18,372 nucleotides of DNA from contig JBCBST010000060.1 of the NCBI GenBank assembly GCA_039819115.1, positions 1 through 18,372 of the forward strand. The letters run 5' to 3'. This document shows positions 8,827 to 15,593 of the stretch, in pieces; position 1 is the stretch's first letter, and the number at the start of each line of letters is the position of its first letter. Under the pieces are notes generated by a model that was not told where the DNA came from, made no database searches, and saw only the letters and a list, made by a program, of their open reading frames with translations. The position numbers and the translations under genes are program-made. This DNA comes from JBCBST01 sp039819115 (GTDB lineage Bacteria > Bacteroidota > Rhodothermia > Balneolales > Balneolaceae).

Positions 8827-10179
8827 TTGAAGATCGTCATTATTGGTGCTGGAGAAATCGGGTACGACTTGGCCAGCGTTTTATCTAAAGAACGTCACGA
8901 TGTAACCGTACTTGATCGTGAAAAGGAATCCCTCTCCAAAGTAAACGAGACTCTCGACACCCTGGTGGTAGAAGGCACCGCCACCTCAGCCAAAGATTTA
9001 GTGCGGGCTGGTGTGGAACAGGCCGATATTGTGATCTCTGTAACCAGCGTGGACGAAGTGAATATCGTCGCTTCCATGATGAGTAAACGGCTGGGAGCAA
9101 AAATGGTGATTGCCCGGGTTCGCAGTGATGAATTCAGCAGCTATAACGCCCCTCTTACGCCGAACGACTTAGGGATTGATGTGATGATTCATCCCGAGCA
9201 GAGTGCGGCCTACGAAATTGCCCAATTACTCAAACGATCCTCTGCCAGTGATGTGATTAACCTGGCCGAAGGAGCGATGCAGCTGGTGGGGATACGACTG
9301 GATAAAAACTCCCCTCTCATCGGCAAAAGCCTGATCGACTACGCAAAACAGTTTGATAACATCATTTTCCGGGTGGTTGCCATCGGGCGACGGGGCATCA
9401 CCCTTATTCCTTCCGGACCAGTACGTATGCAGGCCTATGACCAGGTGTTTATCCTGGCCAAAACCGCCGATATTCCCGACATCATAGCCACTACGGGTAA
9501 ACAGGAACTGGATCTGGTTCGGGTGATGATAGCCGGTGGTTCCGCCATTGGCGCCATGATTGCGCGCCTGCTGTGTGGAGATCCCAAGAAAGGCTGGCAG
9601 GTAAAGCTCATCGAGCCGGACTATGATATTGCCGAAGAGCTGGCCATTGAGCTTAAAAACGGCATGGTGCTGCACGGTAATCCCACCGATCCCGATTTAT
9701 TGGCCACCGAAGGCATCTCCGAAATGGATGCGTTTATCGCCGTGACAGATGATGAGGAATCGAATATCATCTCCTGCCTGATGGCTAAACACCTGGACGT
9801 TAAAAAGACAGTGGCCCTGGTTTCCAAACCTGATTTCATTCCGCTGGCCCAGACGATCGGACTGGATGCCATCATCAATAAAAAAGTGGCCGCCTCCAAC
9901 GAAATTCATCGGTACGTACGCAAAGGCAACGTGATCTCGGTAACCGAACTACGGGGAATCCGGGCGGAAGTGATTGAATTACAAGCTTCCCCGAAATCCA
10001 AAGTCATCAATAAACCCCTTTCCAAGCTCAAGTTCCCGGAAAACAGCGTGATAGGCGGGGTGTTATGTAATGGCTCGGTAGAAATTGCAACCGGTACAAC
10101 CGTCATCCGGGCTAATGACCGGGTAATGGTGTTCTGCCTGCCCGACGCCGTGGAGAAAGTAACGCAGATGCTGAACTGA
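8827..10179 (+). CDS. trkA: Trk potassium uptake regulatory NAD-binding subunit TrkA
   Basis: A 450-residue cytoplasmic protein that gates the TrkH potassium channel in response to nucleotide binding. It has the tandem layout of full-length TrkA (E. coli TrkA is 458 residues): RCK_N1 with Rossmann glycines I-G7-A-G9-E-I-G12; RCK_C1 at about 140-220; RCK_N2 with I-A-G-G-S-A-I-G around 235-242; and RCK_C2 at about 370-450. The start is TTG at 8827; the Rossmann beta strand begins at the second residue, so no later ATG would leave an intact fold. No Shine-Dalgarno sequence is evident, so initiation may be weak. Its TGA overlaps the trkH ATG by one base (TGATG), a usual sign of translational coupling and of a two-subunit complex. 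Confidence 0.96.
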   Translation: MKIVIIGAGEIGYDLASVLSKERHDVTVLDREKESLSKVNETLDTLVVEGTATSAKDLVRAGVEQADIVISVTSVDEVNIVASMMSKRLGAKMVIARVRSDEFSSYNAPLTPNDLGIDVMIHPEQSAAYEIAQLLKRSSASDVINLAEGAMQLVGIRLDKNSPLIGKSLIDYAKQFDNIIFRVVAIGRRGITLIPSGPVRMQAYDQVFILAKTADIPDIIATTGKQELDLVRVMIAGGSAIGAMIARLLCGDPKKGWQVKLIEPDYDIAEELAIELKNGMVLHGNPTDPDLLATEGISEMDAFIAVTDDEESNIISCLMAKHLDVKKTVALVSKPDFIPLAQTIGLDAIINKKVAASNEIHRYVRKGNVISVTELRGIRAEVIELQASPKSKVINKPLSKLKFPENSVIGGVLCNGSVEIATGTTVIRANDRVMVFCLPDAVEKVTQMLN

Positions 10180-11696
10180 TGTCGGTTTTCAGCGACATCT
10201 CGGGCCTTAACCGCAGCCGTATTGAGGTGCTGACGGTATTGGGCATCCTGGGAGCGTTCATCTTTTTTATGGGTTTTGCATTGCTCCTACCCGTTATCAT
10301 CGACCTGGTGTACCAGCAAGGCACCTGGCACTCCTTCCTCATCTCGGCCGGTATTGCTTTTGTGGCCGGCGGAACGTTGTGGTACTTCTTTAAACCCAAA
10401 GACGAACTTCGTATCCGGGAAGGCTTCCTGGTGGTCAGCCTCACCTGGCTGGCTCTGTCCCTGGTAGGCGCCCTGCCCTTTGTGATCTCCGGAGTACTCC
10501 CCAGCTACACCGATGCCGTCTTTGAAACCATGAGTGGCCTCACCACCACCGGCTCCACGGTGTTAGGGGGCACCACCTCCGGCGGACACATTAACCCGGA
10601 TATTGAGGCCATCCCCAAGAGCTTTTTATTCTGGCGATCCTTAGCCCACTGGTTAGGCGGAATGGGAATCATCGTGTTATCCATTGCCATCCTTCCCTTG
10701 TTGGGAATTGGAGGCATGCAGCTGTTCCAGGCTGAATCACCCGGTCCCACCACCGATAAGCTTACGCCCCGGGTGCAGGAAACCGCAAAGCTGCTGTGGG
10801 TGGTGTATGTGGCGTTTACCGCCCTGGAGTTTGTGTTGCTATGGGTTCACCCCTCCATGGACTGGTTCGACGCCTTAAACCATGCTATGGCCACCCTCGC
10901 CACCGGCGGGTTCTCCACTCTGAATGAAAGCGTGGCCGGCTTTAACTCCGCCTATATCGACTGGATTATCACCCTGTTCATGTTTTTAGCGGGGATCAAC
11001 TTTGCCATGCACTTCCGATTGCTCCGGGGCGACCGGGAAACCTTTTTTGCCAACCGGGAAATCCGGTTTTATACCCTGATCACCTTCATTGCGGTGCTGG
11101 TCATCTCCCTCGTTTTATGGATCACCACCGATCGTTCCATTCTGGATGCCCTGCGTTATGGCGCTTTCCAGGCCATTGCCATCATTACCACCACAGGGTT
11201 CGGCACCGACGACTATGAACTCTGGCATTCCTTTGCCGCCTTTTTCCTGCTCATCCTGTTCTTTACCGGTGGATGTGCCGGGTCTACCGGGGGCGGTATC
11301 AAAATGGTGCGCTGGATGATCCTGATCCGCAACACTGGCCGTGAAATCCGCCAGATCATTCATCCCAAAGCCATCCTGCCCGTTCGTATTGGGGACCAGG
11401 TGGTAGATAACAACATCCAGCGGACCGTACTGAGCTTCTTCATTCTGTATATCCTCACCTTCGGGATGGGAGCCTTTATCATCTCCATGTTCGGATACGA
11501 CATCATGTCCGCTGCGGGGGCAAGCATCGCCGCCTTAGGCAACGTCGGTCCGGGTTGGGGGGAATTCGGCCCTACGGATAACTTCGCTCAGCTCCACTAC
11601 CTCGGTAAATGGGTACTCATCCTCCTTATGATGATCGGCCGCCTCGAAATCTTCACGGTCCTCATCATCTTCTCTCCTGCTTTCTGGAAGCAGTAA
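10179..11696 (+). CDS. trkH: Trk potassium uptake channel subunit TrkH
   Basis: A 505-residue integral membrane protein of the TrkH/KtrB superfamily, importing potassium through a pseudo-fourfold pore. The four filter loops are visible: T-T-T-G125-S-T; L-A-T-G243-G-F-S-T; T-T-T-G340-F-G-T; and G-N-V-G457-P-G-W-G. The segment G-C-A-G-S-T-G-G-G-I-K follows the third loop, as expected for the TrkH family where the central gating segment lies. Two N-terminal hydrophobic helices precede the four M1-P-M2 units, so the length and topology fit the longer TrkH form. It is translationally coupled to trkA upstream. All parts appear intact. Confidence 0.96.
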   Translation: MSVFSDISGLNRSRIEVLTVLGILGAFIFFMGFALLLPVIIDLVYQQGTWHSFLISAGIAFVAGGTLWYFFKPKDELRIREGFLVVSLTWLALSLVGALPFVISGVLPSYTDAVFETMSGLTTTGSTVLGGTTSGGHINPDIEAIPKSFLFWRSLAHWLGGMGIIVLSIAILPLLGIGGMQLFQAESPGPTTDKLTPRVQETAKLLWVVYVAFTALEFVLLWVHPSMDWFDALNHAMATLATGGFSTLNESVAGFNSAYIDWIITLFMFLAGINFAMHFRLLRGDRETFFANREIRFYTLITFIAVLVISLVLWITTDRSILDALRYGAFQAIAIITTTGFGTDDYELWHSFAAFFLLILFFTGGCAGSTGGGIKMVRWMILIRNTGREIRQIIHPKAILPVRIGDQVVDNNIQRTVLSFFILYILTFGMGAFIISMFGYDIMSAAGASIAALGNVGPGWGEFGPTDNFAQLHYLGKWVLILLMMIGRLEIFTVLIIFSPAFWKQ

Positions 11697-11737
11697 ACTA
11701 ATCCCTCTCTCCCCTGCATGGGTATGTGGTTTTCTAA

Positions 11738-11763
11738 AAAAAACTAGCAATAAATAGTTGTTT
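11738..11763 (+). terminator. Weak AT-rich stem-loop after trkH
   Basis: AACTA at 11742-11746 pairs with TAGTT at 11755-11759 around an eight-base loop. The stem can extend past one A-G mismatch with flanking A and T runs, and T-rich DNA follows. It lies about 40 bases after the trkH stop, as an intrinsic terminator would, but the stem is short and has no GC pairs. Confidence 0.22.
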
Positions 11764-11782
11764 ATTTTGAAATAAGACCGGG

Positions 11783-11794
11783 TTTATGCACTTT
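11783..11794 (+). promoter_or_regulatory. Shared TTTATGCACTTT element upstream of tyrosinase leader
   Basis: This is identical to the 12-mer at 8793-8804 upstream of trkA and, as there, has TTTATTTT shortly upstream (11761-11768). It lies about 70 bases before the structured leader and 185 bases before the tyrosinase ATG, which suits a promoter for the tyrosinase transcript. The evidence is positional and comes from two sites only. Confidence 0.28.
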
Positions 11795-11863
11795 ATTTCG
11801 TATTACTGCCGGATGTACAATGTGCATTTAGAATCAGAGATATGAATGCTCTGAATACATTTT

Positions 11864-11961
11864 GGAACGGCCGTTCAAGCGTGTTACTCAAGGGGAAACA
11901 ACCATCAAGCAGACCGACGCTTATCGTCTGTATCAGGTTGTTAAAAACCTTGAACGGTTCC
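11864..11961 (+). promoter_or_regulatory. Nested inverted-repeat leader before tyrosinase
   Basis: An outer perfect 9-bp inverted repeat, CCGTTCAAG (11871-11879) with CTTGAACGG (11949-11957), can be extended across a three-base bulge by GGAAC (11864-11868) with GTTCC (11957-11961). Inside it, AACAACC (11897-11903) pairs with GGTTGTT (11936-11942). Innermost, GACG (11916-11919) pairs with CGTC (11925-11928). The left arm also contains a 12-base perfect palindrome, GAACGGCCGTTC (11865-11876). As RNA this would fold into a long branched hairpin ending 17 bases before the tyrosinase ATG. It could be a regulatory leader, an operator pair or a decayed mobile element; sequence alone does not decide. 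No riboswitch family was recognised. Confidence 0.4.
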
Positions 11962-11978
11962 GTATGCCAAGCTGAACA

Positions 11979-13547
11979 ATGGGAAAATCAAAAAGACTAA
12001 CGAGTGAATACGCTCTAAAACAACATATTATTATGCCTTTCACACGAAACAATGCCTGGAACCACGGGGGCACATTCGACAATCCTGACCTCTTATGGTA
12101 TGCCAAAGGCGTAGGTGCCTTACAATCCAAAACGTTAGATGATCAAAACAGCTGGTGGTTCTTTGCGGCGATACACGGAGAATATATTACACGATCCGTA
12201 CCCGCCCAGTACAGTTGGGATACCATTCCCCCACCACCAAATGTGCCTGTCACGCCACTCCCTGCCCAAAGTGTAATCGATGAGTTCTGGAATCAGTGCC
12301 AGCACCAGAGTTGGTTTTTCCCGCCCTGGCACCGCGGATATCTTCTTGCTATTGAGGCCCAGTTACGGTCAGCAATCATTGACCTGGATGGCCCTGAGGA
12401 TTGGGCGTTACCATACTGGAACTACTTTGGTCCGGATGATCAATACCGTATTCCTCCGGCGTTCACAGAGACGAACCTTCCCGATGGCAACCCTAATCCC
12501 CTGTATGTAGATGCCAGATACGGACCGAATAACGATGGAAATGTTTATGTAGATACAACGGTAGTTTCGGAGAAATGCCAGCAGAATACCATTTATACCG
12601 GCAGTAACGCAGTTACACCCGCACCGGGCTATGGTGGCTCTGTCACCTCATTTAACCACGGCCAGGGACTAAACGGAAACCTGGAAGCCAATCCTCATAA
12701 CCTGGTACATACCGAGGTTGGAGGAGGTATCCCAAGCCGCGCCGGTCTTATGTCGTACCCGGGTACTGCTGCACTCGATCCGATATTCTATTTACATCAT
12801 TGCAATATAGATCGTATGTGGGCTTCGTGGAATGCTCAGGGTAACAGTAACCCAACCGATCCCAACTGGCTTAACGGACCTGTAGCTGTGGGAGCCAGGG
12901 CATTTGTCATGCCTATGCCGAATGGAACAAACTGGACATTTACTCCGCAGGATGTGGATAGTTTAGCCCAACTGGATTACATTTATGAAGACCTGATCAC
13001 AGCTCCGGCTCCGGTACATACTCTTGCACAACGATTGAATAAACTCGGAGCACTGACAACCGAAGCTCTTAATACCGAAAATATGGGCACAGGAACAAAT
13101 TCTGAACTTGTAGGTGCAAGTGAAGGCTCCCTTGAGTTGGGAGGGTCGGGCCTTAAAACACAACTGAGACTGGATAGTGATGTCCGGAAAAACGTGTCTG
13201 ATAGCTTGTTTAAAGCGTCGGAAGTAGATATTCCGGATTTAATCTATCTCCAGATTGAGAATGTGACAGGAAGCCTGGATGCCAACATACTTACCGTGTC
13301 TGTTAACAACCAGCTCGCAGCACATATCTCTTTGTTTGGCTTGCTCGATGCATCCGACAAGGATGGTCAACACGGTGGTACTGGCCTTAGCTTCACCATC
13401 GATATAACCACCATCATAGACGACCTGCACCTCGAAAACAAGCTTGATGCCGATTCACTGGACGTTTCAATCTATCCGAATAACATTCCGGAAGATGAGT
13501 CCATCAACGTGGGAAGGATAAGTATTTACCGGGAACAGCAGGGTTAA
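11979..13547 (+). CDS. Tyrosinase / polyphenol oxidase with C-terminal shielding-type domain
   Basis: A 522-residue type-3 copper oxidase expected to hydroxylate monophenols and/or oxidise diphenols to quinones, the entry step to melanin-like pigment. The CuA site has His66 (I-H-G), His109 and His118 (F-F-P-P-W-H-R), with the typical eight residues between the last two. The CuB site has His240 and His244 (P-H-N-L-V-H) and His274 in D-P-I-F-Y-L-H-H-C-N-I-D, matching the tyrosinase CuB signature. The catalytic domain ends around residue 345. After a linker, residues about 385-522 form a beta-rich domain whose pattern (Y-L-Q-I-E-N-V, then D-I-T-T-I-I-D-D-L, then I-N-V-G-R-I-S-I-Y) resembles the C-terminal domain of plant polyphenol oxidases that covers the active site. 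No signal peptide or Tat motif is visible. The start at 11979 is uncertain; ATG 12033 would also retain all ligands. Its stop overlaps the next start by one base. Confidence 0.93.
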   Translation: MGKSKRLTSEYALKQHIIMPFTRNNAWNHGGTFDNPDLLWYAKGVGALQSKTLDDQNSWWFFAAIHGEYITRSVPAQYSWDTIPPPPNVPVTPLPAQSVIDEFWNQCQHQSWFFPPWHRGYLLAIEAQLRSAIIDLDGPEDWALPYWNYFGPDDQYRIPPAFTETNLPDGNPNPLYVDARYGPNNDGNVYVDTTVVSEKCQQNTIYTGSNAVTPAPGYGGSVTSFNHGQGLNGNLEANPHNLVHTEVGGGIPSRAGLMSYPGTAALDPIFYLHHCNIDRMWASWNAQGNSNPTDPNWLNGPVAVGARAFVMPMPNGTNWTFTPQDVDSLAQLDYIYEDLITAPAPVHTLAQRLNKLGALTTEALNTENMGTGTNSELVGASEGSLELGGSGLKTQLRLDSDVRKNVSDSLFKASEVDIPDLIYLQIENVTGSLDANILTVSVNNQLAAHISLFGLLDASDKDGQHGGTGLSFTIDITTIIDDLHLENKLDADSLDVSIYPNNIPEDESINVGRISIYREQQG

Positions 13548-14296
13548 TGAAAAACTCAAAACAGGTAACTTATGCCATAAATCTGGTGATTCTTGGCGTA
13601 AGTACCGTGTTCTGGATTGTGATTCTGTTCAATCCTGGTAGTGTTTTGCCTGCTCATCATAGTCCCGCAGGGGGGAATGAGCATTCAATGGCATCCCATG
13701 AAATGAGCCTGCATATCACTTCCTTTCCAGGGATGATGGCTTACTGGATACTGATGCTGCTTGCTATGATGATGCCCAAACTGATCGCGCCCGTTCAATA
13801 CATATACGAGCGTACCTTTAAACGCAAAAGGTTTAGGGCTGCGGTGCTTTTCTTAACGGGTTATATACTGGTTTGGGGTGTTGCAGGCGTGGTTATAACC
13901 ATATTGATCCAGACCTTAAAACTACGTATGCCCGGTTCGTTTGCGCCGGCTATACTGGGAGGTCTGATAGCTATTGTCTGGCAATGCTCTCCGGCGAAGC
14001 AGTTTTTCCTAAACCGGGGGCATTATCACCGGCCTATTGCTGCGTTCGGATGGGCGGCAAGCCGGGATGTAGGTTTATTCGGCGTTATGCACGGTGTATG
14101 GTGCGTAGGTTCAGGCTGGGCCATCATGCTGTTCCCTATGCTTCTGCCCTATGGACATCATATAGCTATGATGGTGGTCGCTCTTATTATGGTGAGCGAG
14201 CATATGGAGCAGCCACAAGCACCACGCTGGCAGTTTAATATGCGGTTAAAGCTGTTACGCATCGTTATTCGACAAACAAGAATCAGAACCTCCTGA
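13547..14296 (+). CDS. DUF2182 / PpoB2-type membrane protein, probable tyrosinase copper chaperone
   Basis: A 249-residue polytopic membrane protein. Helices are visible at about 9-28, 62-86, 96-126, 130-148 and 175-215 (probably two). The family pattern is clear: W-I-L-M-L-L-A-M-M-M-P, then L-T-G-Y-I-L-V-W, then a W-Q-C-S-P-A-K segment and G-V-M-H-G-V-W-C-V-G. The loop between the first two helices carries His37, His38, His46, Met48, His51, Met53 and His56. Met-rich M-M and M-M-M runs follow in helix 2. Cys147, His182 and Cys186 are further metal-ligand candidates. Marinomonas mediterranea PpoB2, of this family, is needed for activity of its neighbour tyrosinase PpoB1; the pairing here (TAATG, one-base overlap with the tyrosinase gene) supports the same copper-delivery role. 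That role is inferred for this protein. The family also occurs away from tyrosinases. Confidence 0.85.
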   Translation: MKNSKQVTYAINLVILGVSTVFWIVILFNPGSVLPAHHSPAGGNEHSMASHEMSLHITSFPGMMAYWILMLLAMMMPKLIAPVQYIYERTFKRKRFRAAVLFLTGYILVWGVAGVVITILIQTLKLRMPGSFAPAILGGLIAIVWQCSPAKQFFLNRGHYHRPIAAFGWAASRDVGLFGVMHGVWCVGSGWAIMLFPMLLPYGHHIAMMVVALIMVSEHMEQPQAPRWQFNMRLKLLRIVIRQTRIRTS

Positions 14297-14360
14297 GACT
14301 TTATCCGGCTATATGTCACCGCCCGGCTGTGGGTCGTCCTATTGCTCACGGTTTTCCCCT

Positions 14361-14386
14361 CGTTCCAAAGGTCTGCTTTCGGAACG
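14361..14386. repeat. Stem-loop CGTTCC...GGAACG, possible terminator of tyrosinase unit
   Basis: CGTTCC-AAAG pairs with CTTT-C-GGAACG across a five-base loop and one bulged base. It lies 65 bases after the DUF2182 stop. It lacks a T-run, so termination is only possible, not shown. The sequence is related to the repeat module at 15600-15630. Confidence 0.45.
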
Positions 14387-14463
14387 TATTCAAGTCTGTC
14401 GAAAGACATCCCTGGCTCATCATTACAAGCTTTCAACTAATATATTGAGGCCTTGCTCCATTG

Positions 14464-14491
14464 GTAGGGGCGTATCGCCATACGCCCCTAC
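14464..14491. repeat. Perfect 12-bp inverted repeat, GTAGGGGCGTAT type
   Basis: GTAGGGGCGTAT (14464-14475), loop CGCC, ATACGCCCCTAC (14480-14491). The arms are perfectly complementary. A shorter copy of the core (GGCGTAT-CGCC-ATACGCC) is at 15576-15593, so this is a dispersed repeat unit, not a gene-specific terminator. Confidence 0.85.
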
Positions 14492-14547
14492 GGGTATCTG
14501 ACATAGTCTAGCCCGGGCCAGTACATGAATACATGGTCTCCACTAAG

Positions 14548-14568
14548 ATCCTGAACCAAGTTCAGGAT
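14548..14568. repeat. ATCCTGAAC-CAA-GTTCAGGAT stem-loop
   Basis: A perfect 9-bp stem with a three-base loop, followed directly by GACC. It belongs to the GTCATCCTGAA...TTCAGGATGAC repeat family that also appears at 17643-17707 and 17892-17938. Confidence 0.8.
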
Positions 14569-14655
14569 GACCCATAAGGGAGCGTAGAGAAGTGGTGGTA
14601 AAAAAGATCCAGAACTGCTGGTAGATGTATATAGGACATCCAATCTCTTCGTCAA

Positions 14656-14679
14656 CCTGTCCGCCAGCTGGCGGACAGG
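14656..14679. repeat. Perfect 24-base palindrome
   Basis: CCTGTCCGCCAG followed directly by its exact reverse complement. The downstream GGATCCTCAGGATGACAG (14693-14710) joins it to the same repeat family as the neighbouring stem-loop. The CCTGTCCG/CCTGCC arms are echoed at 17903-17910 and 18041-18061. Confidence 0.85.
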
Positions 14680-14807
14680 CTTCGTCTCCTTTGGATCCTC
14701 AGGATGACAGCCATTCCTTAAAAATGAAACCCGGTACCAATAAGCCGGCACATGGTTCGCTTATGTTGGGAAACGTGTACATTAGCGATCATAACGAAGA
14801 CGATACC

Positions 14808-15398
14808 ATGGACTCCGCTGAGCTACTCTTAAGAGAAATCATCGATTCAGATATCTGTAAGGGATGTGAGCCGCCGGATTCAAAACCGCTGTTGAGTTTT
14901 TCATCTCAATCCAAAATCCTGATTGTGGGTCAGGCACCCGGTATCAAGGCCATAGAATCAGGTATCCCCTGGAATGACGCCAGCGGGAAACGATTGAGAG
15001 CATGGATGGGCATATCAGACGATGATTTTTACGACAAGGATAAGGTTGCCATTGTACCGATGGATTTTTGTTTTCCAGGCAAAGGCAAATCCGGAGATTT
15101 ACCTCCCCGCCCCATTTGTGCCCAAACATGGATGCGTAAAATCCTTAACGAGTTACAAAACGTAGAATTAACCCTCCTGATTGGTCAGTATGCCCAAGCT
15201 TATTTCCTAGGTGAGCGCAGAAAAGAGAACTTAACCTCGACCGTTAAAAACTGGAAGGATTATTATCCAAGCTATTTTGTGATGCCCCACCCCTCTCCGA
15301 GAAATAACATCTGGCTGAAGAAAAATGAATGGTTTGAACGTGACGTACTCCCGGTCTTACAAAGGGATATAAAAAGCATGTACCAACAACAGGTGTAG
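14808..15398 (+). CDS. Uracil-DNA glycosylase family protein, four-cysteine type
   Basis: A 196-residue protein of the UDG superfamily (COG1573-like), which removes uracil or related bases from DNA. Motif 1 is G41-Q-A-P-G45, followed by I-P-W-N-D-A-S-G-K-R-L, and motif 2 is H161-P-S-P-R-N near the C-terminus. Cysteines at 17, 20, 88 and 104 follow the C-x2-C-xn-C-x(14-17)-C spacing of the [4Fe-4S]-binding glycosylases of families 4 and 5, so a cluster is likely. I chose ATG 14808 because the conserved L-L-R-E-I-I-x-x-x-I-C-x-x-C start of the family follows at once. An in-frame ATG at 14763 is possible; the frame further upstream runs through repeat DNA. The gene stands alone between two repeat spacers, with no repair partner adjacent. 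Glycosylase activity has not been established for every subgroup. Confidence 0.87.
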   Translation: MDSAELLLREIIDSDICKGCEPPDSKPLLSFSSQSKILIVGQAPGIKAIESGIPWNDASGKRLRAWMGISDDDFYDKDKVAIVPMDFCFPGKGKSGDLPPRPICAQTWMRKILNELQNVELTLLIGQYAQAYFLGERRKENLTSTVKNWKDYYPSYFVMPHPSPRNNIWLKKNEWFERDVLPVLQRDIKSMYQQQV

Positions 15399-15420
15399 GT
15401 TAAAATGGTGCCTCTCTCTT

Positions 15421-15546
15421 CGTCATTCCTGTCTAGGCAGGAATCTGATTCTTTGAATATGCCCTTCATTCAGATTAAGATTCCGGATCGGCGTCCGCCG
15501 GCCATGCCTACGGCAGGCGGGCAAGGCGGACTGGTCCGGAATGACG
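15421..15546. repeat. MITE-like element with CGTCATTCC/GGAATGACG ends
   Basis: A 126-base unit bounded by CGTCATTCC (15421-15429) and GGAATGACG (15538-15546), a perfect 9-bp terminal inverted repeat. Inside are the small palindrome ATTCCTGTCTAGGCAGGAAT (15425-15444, near-perfect) and a GGCCATGCCTACGGCAGGCGG module (from 15500). The reverse complement of that module recurs, slightly changed, at about 17660-17682. It has no coding capacity. Confidence 0.65.
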
Positions 15547-15575
15547 GGTTATTGGTGAATGATCACTCTAAACCT

Positions 15576-15593
15576 GGCGTATCGCCATACGCC
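15576..15593. repeat. Second copy of the GGCGTAT-CGCC-ATACGCC stem-loop
   Basis: A perfect 7-bp stem with the same CGCC loop as 14464-14491. It is followed by TTCCCCTC...TTCC.AAGGT (15600-15619), which in spacer 1 lies before the stem-loop instead. The modules are thus shuffled relative to each other. Confidence 0.75.

Larger units (their letters stand above)
14297..14807. repeat. Repeat-rich spacer 1 (mosaic of palindromic modules)
   Basis: No convincing gene lies in these 511 bases. They hold a chain of stem-loops (14361-14386, 14464-14491, 14548-14568, 14656-14679) and several GTCATCC/GGATGAC fragments. The module at about 14354-14386 (TTCCCCTC, TTCC, AAGGT) recurs at 15600-15630. The CGTATCGCCATACG core at 14471-14484 recurs at 15578-15591. 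These families are dispersed repeats; open frames across them on either strand are artefacts. Confidence 0.75.

Noticed and set aside
13873..14238. 121-codon + strand frame inside the DUF2182 gene
   Set aside because: It is an out-of-frame shadow; the frame used by the 13547 gene carries the helices and family motifs.
14488..14751. 87-codon open frame on the - strand in spacer 1
   Set aside because: It is made entirely of dispersed repeat sequence; such translations (for example V-I-L-N-L-V-Q-D-L) are typical artefacts of the GGATGAC/GTTCAGGAT repeat.
14625..14807. N-terminal extension of the UDG gene back to 14625
   Set aside because: The added residues come from the repeat spacer, including the 24-base palindrome, and do not match the family; the conserved N-terminus begins just after 14808.
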